In this document: positions 27,301 to 39,300 of the stretch, piece after piece
Numbering within the stretch: the first letter of the stretch is position 1
Layout: each line of letters opens with the position of its first letter
From: Apostichopus japonicus
Lineage: Eukaryota; Echinodermata; Holothuroidea; Aspidochirotida; Stichopodidae
Length of the DNA: 64,000 nt
Reading direction: 5' to 3'
NCBI RefSeq assembly: GCF_037975245.1
Contig: NC_092563.1
Coordinates: 955,001-1,019,000, forward strand
Notes under the pieces: model-generated
Databases searched by the model: none
The model's input: only the letters and a program-made list of their open reading frames with translations
What the model was told of the DNA's origin: nothing
Made by a program: the position numbers and the translations under genes

Positions 27301-30300
27301 TGTTCACAGCACAGTGACCTCTAGTAGATGATTAAAATACCGATTAAAAAAATGAATATATAGGGATTTGATTGCACTCAGAATTGATCATGATTAAAAA
27401 CAATAGCACTTAATTACAGGAATGAGTTGGATATAGTCTCCATTTCTTGTTGGAAGAAGTAATTGTAGGTGCTCATGTCTGTAGAACAATTACTGTAGGT
27501 GTGAGGCTGATTATAAGTAGGCATGGTTAGGAGAGAGTCATATCCTGTTGTGCATGTTCTCTATGTGTTTTTATATCAAGGACTAGAATCGTTGCTGCTG
27601 TATTAAGGGAAGTGAAGTTAATAGTATTATTCCAGAGATGATGACCACACAAATGATGCATTATGACTGGGCTCTCGGGTGTTTAATGTTACGAGGGATC
27701 ACTGCACTCTTTAATACTGTGGCTGTTATAATACAGGCTGTGGATTTGAATAGAGATTTACTACTAATGAGTACACTGTGAGATAAAACTGTGGACAAGT
27801 GTCTGTTAGTCTGTAGTTAATGATGTGTGCAACTGTGTAACCATAGTCCCTGTTTCTCCACCTCCACCTTGCTCTTACCCTCTTCATACTGATTAGGTCT
27901 CATTAAATTAACTTGTACTATGTAAAGGTTTATCATATTTAGTTGTTCATTAATTTCATGTTTTTCAATAAATACCTTATTAACCTTCCACTGCCGATTC
28001 TCTGTTCTTGCAGAAATTTACCGCGTGCTATTCTGATCTCCGTACCCATGGTTACAGTCATCTACGTGTTAGCAAACATTGCTTATTTTGCAGCCATGTC
28101 CCCAGCAGAATTGTTAGCTAGTCAGGCTGTAGCAGTAGTAAGTATCCAGATACAACATTTCCTTTGGTGGAACATAATCAGGTGAAACCACCCCCCCCCC
28201 CCTCCCCCTCTCCCTCTCAGACACAGATACACATTTGACTTTATGTACAAAAGTGGCATTATCTTTGAGTCATATTACATTTTGGACTGGTTCTTGCAAC
28301 CACTCATCAAATACCTGCAATTGACCCACATTTGTCTGCAACATCTGCCCAAATGTTTTCTTCAATATAAAAATAAATTACTCCTGGAGTTAAAAGGTAC
28401 CCTATCTTTCTTGAAAAACTTTTAATGCATGACCACCCAGATACAAGAACATTCCTTCTCTGGCAGTCACCTGTGAATTGAGTTTAACTGACAGTACCTG
28501 AAAGGCCATGTGTTGGTCATCACTGCCTTACTACCCAGCATGATTGGACTCTTCTAAAACTGCACTCTATAGGAATCTTTTACGCTGCCAGAGTATCGGT
28601 GTACTCATTGTATATGGGCTGCTACTGTAACATGTGCTATATCAGTAACTCCTTAATAACACATGCACGGACTAAACTTTTAACTGTACAGTATAGTTTA
28701 TTGCCCAGTTTTTGCTCTGGTAGGCTAAAATTGATTGATGATTAAAAATTGAGCTGATTCAATCATGAACAAGGAAGTATTGAAAGAATTTATTGCAGTT
28801 CTATCTTGATTAGAGGCAAAACAAATGAAAAGCACTACAGCATATGGCAGGCTCATCAGATTTTTTTACAGGTTGACACAAAAAATGACATTTGAAAGTG
28901 TTCCCAAATCGTTAATCGTAACAGCAGTATGAATAAGGTTGTGACATGACAGATTTAATTTGCCTCCCACTTGTAAACCTTGGCTGGGACTACAAACAGT
29001 ACCTACAGTATTAGAACACTGTACAAATCAACATACAGTATGTTCAATGTACAAATCAACATATGTTCAATGTACAAATCAACATATGTTCAATGTACAG
29101 GTGTTCTTATAAGTCCCCAGGCTCTGAAAAGCTCTTTGTCATCACAGATTTTGATCTGTAGAATATTAACGACTGAAATGTGGCTGATAAAATGTCCATG
29201 ATGTTGTTTTGGAATATCATTCTCACAACAACACAATGTAGTTTATTGTGCCCATCACCATACTGGATGACTCTTTGTCATACCTTCTGAAAAGCAAACA
29301 TAAACACATCTGGTGCGGCTTGTGTAACTTCATTTCGGCCTCTTGGCTTCCTTATCCCTTTTCAATAGACATAGGTCTCTACATATGGAAAATAATTTCA
29401 TATTTTAATACAAACCTTTGAGGTGAATGGTGTTAAAAAGGAGATTACTTTAATATTATTACTGAATGGGAAATTCCCCTTACAATAATTCCTCATGAAG
29501 GGAAGTCAGTCCATGTTTATCATTTCTGTCGCTGCTGTAGTCTAGTGTGACATGCAATATTTTGATATTAATACCGCCGTTCTTCCTCGTGACATGTAAT
29601 TTTACACCCCACTGTCTGTCAGAGAGTTGAATCTCAGCCCTCAACCACGAAGCAAAATCTAACAAAAGTTTTCTTCTCCCAAAAAAATTGTGATTTTTGT
29701 TGGTGAGCTTCATCCATTGTTTTGTCTGATTTGTTAACCTTTTTGCATCAGGGCAAATCCATCCAATTTGTGGATCTTTGCCAAACAAGTGTGTGTTCTC
29801 TGTTTCCATGGTGAACACTATTGTATGCATATTTAGAGATGCACTCCTGTGGTTTGAAGGAAGAGTATTCTTCCTTGGTAACTCTTTTGTCGAGCTGACC
29901 CCATGTGACTTTGAATCAGTGCCCGTTAGATCATACCATCATCCAGTCCATCGGATTTGGGTTGCCAAATGCTATTTGTTGTTTCATACCTTTCCGGCAG
30001 ACTTCGAAAAAAGATTTAATCCATTTCACAGTGATTCCAAGGGATTACATTTATTTCCCCAAAATATTTCCTTTGTAAGAGATGATTTCTTAGTTAGATA
30101 AATATTGTTTGGCAGTCTTTGTATGAACTTTTGAACCAAATGCACTATACAGAACTTGAAAAGTGATGTTTGCTTCCTTTTACCTGATCCACAACAAGTC
30201 TCATGTGCCATGTTAATTGTCTTCCTTCTGTCATATGATCAGTTTTCTGAGGTGATTTGTGCATTGGTGGATACATGACAAAACACTCCATTTAATTTAT

Positions 30301-33300
30301 TCTGTGTTTTTTCCTTTTCTTCATTTGAAATCATTCCAAAAGTGCAAAATAATTGAAAATAATTGAAACACAAATTAGAGTAAAATCAATCAAAAGGTGA
30401 ACCATCTTCAAGAATTAATCTTGATAACAAAAGTGAGAGAACGTGTTACATATTTATTCTCGTGAGTGTCTGGTAGGATCCAACTGCCAGGCGTTGTGTA
30501 CGGTATTCACAAGTATGTATTCACAAAGGGTTATTGGAATATATTTGCCGTTTGTTTACAAGATGTGCCATCCTCGAAAGGTATGAAACTTTATAATTGC
30601 TCCCAAATTTTTCCCCAGAATTTCATAATCCCAGACTCGTCCAAGTGTTTTCCAAGATCAAATTGTGTACACCGTTGGTTAACAGTGACGACGATGTCAA
30701 ATTAAGTATTGGCCATTATCTATGAGTGATGATATTACTCAGATTGAGGGTTTGGACTTGACCCATGGGTGACCATTCTAGTATCTTTATGGGAACCCTT
30801 TACCAGAGGTACAGTACGTACAAAATGAAACTTGTATAAGATAAAAGTTTTCACTACAATGTACTTTAATATCATGAATTTATTGTCCTGATCCTTGTTA
30901 TTTTGTTTCTCAGACATTTGGTATAAATCTCCTTGGTGTGATGGCATTCATCATGCCCATCTCTGTTGCTCTCTCAACCTTTGGTGGAGTCAACGGACTA
31001 CTGCTAACTGGGTCTCGGTGAGTATGGCGTATTGCTGCCTGGTGTCCAGACTGAGAGAGACTTTCCTATCAGAGAGTAGCTCTTAGGATTTAGTAGAAGG
31101 TATTGAATGTTGGTGGTGGGGGTCAAAGGGTGGGGGGAGTGGAAGTGAGTTAGTGAAGAATGGAGGAGGGGAAAGGGATAAGGTGTGTGTACAGTAGGAA
31201 AGCCTTGTGGGGAGGGAAGGGGGAGGGGATTAGGAATGAATGGGAGAGGATGAGAAGTGGATGGGAGTGGCTCATGGCAAAGGTAAGGAATCAGGAGTTG
31301 GTTGGAAAGGCTGGTGGGGAAGGAAGGGATCAGAAGTGGGGAAGGGCTGATGGAGAGATAAGGGGTGAGGACAGGGTAAAGAAGGCTGGTGGCATGGGGA
31401 AAGATGCTAGGAGGAATGGGGGAAAGATGTAAGAGGAATGGGGCAAGACTGCTAAGGAACTGGTAAGCACCAAGTCTTAGGAAAACACTTTTATTCATGT
31501 TTTTGTTTTGCTTTTTTGTATGGTTTGTTGCTTGGATCTAAAGAGTTATACTCTGGAAGGCTCTGACCCGACTCTTCCCCATAACTGGCTTATAATATTG
31601 AACCTGGGTTAAGATTGGTTTGGAGGGTTTGTACAGAAGGGAAAAATAAACAAATGAAAAGTGTCTTGAAGTAACCTCCTTTGAAAAGCGTCTTGAAAAC
31701 AAGAAATTTGCTTACAAAGTGACTTTGGACTCTGGGGTCACCAACAGTGTTTGCAGGTCAAAAATTGTGTGATATCTTGTCTAGATCTGTGAATTTTGTC
31801 TATTGCAGCTGTTCATATCACAGCCGGGGTGTTGACTATTGAGGGAGGGTAATCTCAGACAACATTTTCTAAGCTTTCGACTGTTCTGCACTGTTAGTGT
31901 GAAACTTGATACCAGGATAATTCAACGTGTCATTTCTTGTTTGTATGGTAGCCGGTTACGTACAAATATTTCAGACTTTGTGGTGATGGGACATGCTTGG
32001 ATGCGATGCACCCAATGACGCAACCCATTGATTGGATGCCTCCCATCAAGAACTCTATGAGTGCACAGGATTTCAAAGTTGTGGAGGGGTTGGTTGGGAC
32101 ACATTCCTATTTCCCCAGACTAATTTAGGTACAGAGGAATGAACCTATATTGATGGGCCTTAGGCAGATCCAAAATTTTACAAAAGCAGATTGCAGATGT
32201 GGGGTTCGTTGTATATGACTCCTATTGTAGGGTGGTCTTAAGGTCCTCTCAGTTAGCAAAAAGATCATAAATTTGAAAGGTTGAATAGTGCACTCTGAAG
32301 CATAGTTAGATTATAAAAGTAGGTCTATAATTGGGCCTAAATGCAATGTTCGCTGATAAATTTGAATTTTGAAAAATCCCACTGCTGAGCATCCTATCCC
32401 ACCACCCCACCCCACTGCAGCCCCCCATCCTACACCATCCCCAAGAGTCGAGTAATAATTTAACAATTTGTAGTATAACCAGATTATAATGGAAAAGTAA
32501 GCTTCATGGAGAAACTCTTGGCAGTAAACCTCTGCAAGGCTAGGGAACTGCCTACCTGCAAGAAAGGGACCCTGGCATATTCACATGCATGCTGCATGAG
32601 TCTCCATAAACTATGTTGTGTTTTTTTCTTCAACAACCCTGAACATTTTGTCTTTTCAGTCTGTACTTTGTCGGAGCTCGCATGGGTCACTTACCTCAGA
32701 GCATGGCTATGATCAACGTGCAGCGAAAGACGCCGATGCTCTCCTTGGTGTTAACGGTGAGGATAAACAGATTGATTGATTGATCGATTATTGCTAAAAT
32801 TGAAAACCACTTCCTTTCTTCTGGTAAGTTGGTGTGATTATTACATTGGTTGCTGACACTTTTTGGGAGCTGTTCTTGGCTGTGGCTCGACCTGTACATC
32901 AGCACTGACAAAATTCTTGTAAAATTTCCCATTAATGTCGATGATAAGTTAAAAGGCAATCTTCACCTTTGTGTAAAACAAGGTAAACATGTTCCTTCTA
33001 AAGCCATGCCTAGATGATACCTGTGATGTACCAGTGAGTACCTAGATGAAGCAATGCCTAGATGATACCTGTGATGTACCAGTGAGTACCTGGATGAAGC
33101 CATGCCAGGATGATATCATTGCTGTAAGGTCAACCAAATTTAGGACACTACGTTTTAGTACTGTACGAAGTAGCGGTATATGACCCTAGCTATGAACAGA
33201 TTGTTTGATTGCACACCTACTTGATCATTAGCATTTTTACTGTGTGCTTGTTCAATATTGATCCCATTTGATAGTTCCCACCAATATATATATAGTTGGT

Positions 33301-36300
33301 TTTGATAATGTGACAAGTTCTGATAACACTTTTATTTCCTTTTTAATGAAGGACACTTTTTATCTGGAAGTACTTATTGACTTTAGATGTAAAATTGTTG
33401 CATCGTTTAGAGATTGGGGCTCAAGTCAAGGGCGGTATATGTTAGCAGATTGATTTGATATGATCCTTTGCGTTAATTTAGATTGTTTTCGTTTAGTGCT
33501 GAAATCATTCAGTATTAGTATTCTATCTGATAAAAGTACTTATCTTATTAGGAACGTGATATGATAAAGCTTAAATAATGTGGCTTGCATTGGTAGATTA
33601 TTTTAGAGGGGGGGGGGAGTGATTAGATCCTAAAAAGAGATAAATGATATAAATTAGCAGGATAAATGTTAAGAGATAAATGATATAAATTAGCAGGATA
33701 AATGTTGTTCATATTTTTTAGTTCAATGAAACCTGTATCATCTAGACACTTCGAAACAAGAGGTTGTCCGATTATGGAAAAATTACTGATAATGAAATGT
33801 TGTGTATATTTTGTACACTGCAGCTTACCACTTTTAATCAATACATAGCATAGCTTCTTGAGAAAGAACAGTATATGAAATCTTGTGTAGTAACATGTCC
33901 ACAGTCATAGCTTTCATATATGAAGTCACTGCCCAAAAACATGTTTGGTTGATCCCAGTCATACAACCTTCTTTGTTTGGTTACCCTAAATGTACTTCAC
34001 TCCTCCCTTACCTGTCCCGCCACAACCTCAGCACCTCATTCTACCGTGCCTAAACTGAGCTGGTAACTTTTAACACTTTGTACCCTCTATGTCCAGACAC
34101 CTCTGGTCAATGCCTTCCCTTCTCATTCTACTGTACCACTCAGACGTATGTTTTAAGCTCCGATTTTCTATTGTTTTAATTTATTCGGAACTGGACTTTT
34201 CAAGGCCTTTTTTTGTGTTTTGGAAGTAGGAATTACTTTCTGAAATTGTCATGCACAGCTCGATTAGTATCCTTTACATTTGGGAAGGGCTTTGGGAAGG
34301 AGTTTGCAACAGCATTTTACCAGGACTTGTTTAGCGTATTCAGGGTACGGGTAGCAGTTCCATGAATTGATAGCACTAGTTTTCACCTTCTTCGTTGTGA
34401 CTACCCTCCAGTGGTGGATGTTGTGGCCTGGGGTAGGAGTCTACAGGCAGGAGGTATCCCCTCACGGATGTTGTGGCCTGGGGTAGGAGTCTACAGGCAG
34501 GAGGTATCCCTCTCATGGATGTTGTGGCCTGGGGTAGGAGTCTACAGGCCTTTAAAAAAAAATAAGGAAAACGAGGATTTAAATGACAAAAGACGTTGTT
34601 AATGGACTGCATGTTTATACACATTTATGAATGGTTGGATTTTGGAGGAGGATATTGCAGGATTCGTGAAGAGATTAGTTAGATTATCTCTGTTAATAAT
34701 GCACATTTTTCTTACGCTTGCAACTTTAAACTTATGAAGCCCTTGAAGCGCTTCTTTCAGAACTCTGTTCTTCCGTGTAGGATCTCTCTCTTCCGGCTGA
34801 TAATTGCTTCATTCTCTGTGTTGATGCTGTTATTGCGTATTAGCAGTTACACACACATTTATCTGCATCCCAGCCTGAGACTAAAGAAAAAAAACTTCTG
34901 AGGGAAGCCAAAGACGACAAAAAAAAATAATATTGCTACCAAATGAATGGTGGAAATTTGCACAGAGAATTGGTCTGTACGATTAAAGTTAGCATCGTGT
35001 GCAACAAGGATTTCATGGATTTAATGTTTAAATAGCACCTTCAACGTTTAACATTAGAGCACTTTTATAGTTGCTGAGAAGTTACAAATTGTTTGCAGTA
35101 CATGTGTAACATTTAGGTATATATCAATATTTATGTTTACATATTTACATTGACTGAGCTATTGTGATCTGTAGGGAAAGACATACAGGCGAAAAACTTT
35201 TCAGGTTAACTGTAAATTTAGTTTTCAATTATTTCAAGCCTGGATAGCATAACTTCTTTATGAAAATTGCCTCATACAAAAGAAATAAAATTAAATCCAG
35301 CAATAGATCTGAAATTTAGTGCACACAAGCATTGAATGATATTAGAAAGAATTAAAACATCTTATAAGAATTTCTTTGTGAAGGCTAGAAAGTTGACTAT
35401 TCTGTGACCTTTGACCTTTCCTCAAAGTGATTGGCAGTATAAAATTTTGATGTGTATATATTTCTGTCTTGGCTATATGTGGGAGTCACTAACTTATCAG
35501 TTTAGTGATATGGATAAGATTGCGATAACAATTTATAATTGTTTCTGATTGATATCTGTCGTTCAAAATTCAAACAATTCAATCAAGTTTCTACAGAAAT
35601 AGAATTGTTTATATCACAAAAGCATATTGACATAAATGAGCTGATATGATGATAGTAATCTGTATGTAGAGTTTTATCTGTGGAAATTGAAAGATAAGAT
35701 ATTGGTTATTGATATCAAACAGTTATTTGTGCTAAACCCACATGACTTTAATTTGTTCAGAATCTCACCCGCCTTTTTATTTGTTTGGGTTTTTTTCTTA
35801 CATCTTTCTTGGCACGATCCTACACGTTTAACTTCAGATGTGTAGGATGGATCATCAGTTATTAGTTGGTTGCTGATTTACATATGAACAGGTATAAATA
35901 TAACTAAATTGAGACTAGGCTTGTTGCCAAGACTGATAGCTTCTTAGAATAGAGGTGGGAAGTTCAGGTGGACAGGACTTGCCAATAGTCTTTGAATTTT
36001 AGCTGACACATGCCATTAAATTAGACCTGCGTACATGTCGACACTATCTAATTTATCTGTTTTCGTAATGATTGATCGAACACACCCCTTGTTTTTTCAT
36101 GTTGGATCTTGAACTTTAACCGTATATAAAGTTAGATGGTACAACGTTTTGATGTGCACAGCTAGAAAGTATTAACGCATTTGTATGTGTCTGTGTGTCT
36201 TATCTTTCTAATTTATTTTGTGATTTATTGTTATTGTTTTTTGTTTTGTTTTGTTTACATATACTTGCTATCATTTTCTATTTTGCTATTTTATAATATT

Positions 36301-39300
36301 CAGAGTCACCAGTTGAGGGTATTTTATCAACGTTTGCTGATAGTCGATACCCGCTACATATCACTATATTCTATCAGACTTTGTCGGCCTGTTTATCTCA
36401 TGACAGCTTTTGGCATTCTCTACCAGCTGATTCTGTATTAATATAAGACTTATCACCACCACCATCTATAGCCACCTAGGTGTTTAATATTGACTGCATA
36501 TTATATTTATTACCTCAAGCATTAAAATTGTGAGGGAAAAATTAAAACAAATAGGTTAATGAGCATGCCTGCAATATTATTAACTGCAGTAATCTGTCAT
36601 CTGCTAAGAGAGGAGGAACCGTTGCTATCAACAAAAGTGGTGACAGTCTCGTTTGAACGAACCTGTGACTAAACGATCAAGGGAATTACTTTGTATTTAC
36701 TTCATATCTTAAGCATCAAATAGGCAGCTTGTTTGAAGGCCTGGGCTTTGCTCGCTGGATAACCTCGATGGTGGCAATTTATGACCAAGTCTTTCCCACC
36801 TTACCCCCATAAATCTTTATCCTTTGACATATTTGTTACTGATTTACATATTTTCCATACTTAACATAGTTTCATACTTTAAACATTCATTTTTAAATCT
36901 TTTTTCAGTGCATTCTATCACTGCTGTATCTCTTGGCACGTGATATCGGTCAGCTGATCAACTACTTCAGTTTCGTTCAGTGGTCAGCCACTGGGGCGGC
37001 CATCGCTGGCCTGCTGTATCTGCGTTATTCTCAACCGGATTTGCCCAGACCCGTCAAGGTACAGTGCCAAGAAATCGTCAAATTAACCTGAGAAAGTCTG
37101 ACAAAAGTTTGCTTAAAAAATTGCATGTATGAAGAATATTTAAAAAGAGGTTTGTTATAGAGCGCAATGCTTAGTCTTCATAGTTTGTGAACTTGTCTCC
37201 TTGATGGAAAGATAAAAAATCTGTTTCACTGGTAATCTAGGGAAGCCCGCTGCATGACGTACATTTGTATATATAGTAAATTAAACAGGCATGTACATTG
37301 TAGATGATAAACTTCAACAGTCTGAGTTCCAATCCCTTTCTCTCAAAGCTGGTACTACCTGGCTCGGTCCCCATTTATTATATAACAATTTTGTCAATGA
37401 CAGTGTCATCCAGTGCAATTACCTTAAGTCAACGCACTTTAGGCAATTCGCTATCTTGTACTGCGGTTAAGACTAATGTTTTACCTTCATTCAAAGGTAT
37501 AATATTGAGTCATGGAGTCGCAAACTGAGAGTCAAAATAAATCCCAGAAAATCAAAACTTGTTAGATTTAAATATTGCTTTTGCTAGAGATGTTTAATAG
37601 TGATGGCAACAATATCAAATTTTTTTCCAGCCAGTAAAGAAGAGCTGTTTTTCTGGGAATTACCCTTTGGTAACAGACTTAATTTTAAGAATATTAATAC
37701 AGCTAAAGGGAGATCCTGAAGGATTCTGAAATACTCTGAAATGGACATGCAGATAACAGAACTGCTTAGTGGCCCCTTTCGCATGACCTAGATTACCAGG
37801 GCAGTCTTTTTTGCCTGCAACTTTTTTTGCATAAGAAGAAAAAAAATTAGCGGAACAAAAGATTTTGTTTACTGACGGGTTCAATACTAGGAACAGCATC
37901 CACTGTACTGTAATATAATACAACATTTATCAACTAGGTAATGAACTTTGTCAAGCTGATTGAATATTTTTGTATTAAAAGAAACTTTTATTTCAGTGAG
38001 TAGGAACAGAGAGGGGTTAGGTTCTGACATGGGGGGGGGAGGGGATTGTGGCAAGTAGTAAGATACAGTACAAGATGAAAATTCCCTGTGGAATAATTGG
38101 ATCACTTTTCTTTTTAACACAAGTTTTGTTTGTCCCAGTAAATTTTCAAGTTATATGGCAAGCTGCCTAAGGCTCAGTCCCCTTTTATCATATAACATTT
38201 TTGTCAATGACATCATCCAGCCAATAAAGTCAACGCACTTTAGTCAATTCGTCGACGATCTTGCTATCTGGTACTTCAGTAAAGACTAATTTATTACTCT
38301 TCATTTTTGGATATCTTTTGATATCTTAGAATCCAGCAATATATTCCATCAACATTAGTTTGGTGAAGCACTCAAGAAGGATTTTTGATTGTGATCAACT
38401 TAAGATTGGTTTATGGAATAGTATTTAATGGGTGTGGCAAAACATTGGTGTCCCTGCCGTACTGGCATGACAAAGTCTTTTATGTTTCAAAGGTTTATAA
38501 CAAGAAACCAAGCAAAAAGGAGAGACATTGGTTCATTCTCCAATCTGGATAGCTTGTTCCATTTCTTAGATGACATCTATTGAAATTTCATTCTTTGTAC
38601 TGGCTTTGTACTTGCATTATTGTCCAAGGTTGTATAACAATCAATTTTAAAGGAAAGAAAAGGAGGAGAAGCAGTTTATACCAAAAACTTAAACCCAGCG
38701 CATACTAAGAAGAAATAATGATTAGTAGTGGATTTTATTTATGTGACATTTCACTCATGTATGTATGTATGTATTTTAGATCCTCCTGCAAGCAGGAACT
38801 CGCGAAGAAGCCAATCGTCGGCTTATCAAAGCCGCAGGCTGACCGAAGTCAGTTTCTTAGATTCATATTTAACGTCCATGATTATGAATTGTCAACAACT
38901 CTGTAACAGGACGACATGCATTAATCTTGGAGTGACTCGAACCGGTAACCTTATGATTGGAAGGCACCGGCGTTAACCATTGAGCTAACACTCCTACACT
39001 CATGTGACAAATGTTTCTTGCGATCTATCGTCTTTCATTACAATCAGTGCCTAGTAGTTAGTGGGATTGGTCTCCAGTACCACATTAATAAAATCACACA
39101 ATGGAATCACTTTATCCATCTATAAAACGAGACATTCTCAGAAGAAAGAAAGATTGGTTGGTGAATTTTATGCCTGTTTTTCAGACATCATCAATGCTTC
39201 ATCAGCGGTGATGCTCCAGCCAACTTTCTTGGCATATAGCTTATTTCAGTTGCCTTAATTCAGGGAATGGTACCGAAAGTGTTATATTGAAATATGTATT

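Larger units (their letters stand above)
32757..36908 (+). other. SLC7 intron 7
   Basis: No exon seen. Three small tandem repeats occur: two 48-bp copies at 33013-33108, two copies of a roughly 36-bp unit at 33636-33706, and three copies of a roughly 48-bp unit at 34416-34550. Confidence 0.75.

Noticed and set aside
31004-31498. 164-codon Pro/Ser/Leu-rich minus-strand frame
   Set aside because: It lies opposite the polypurine tract and overlaps SLC7 exon 6. Lack of stops follows from base composition.
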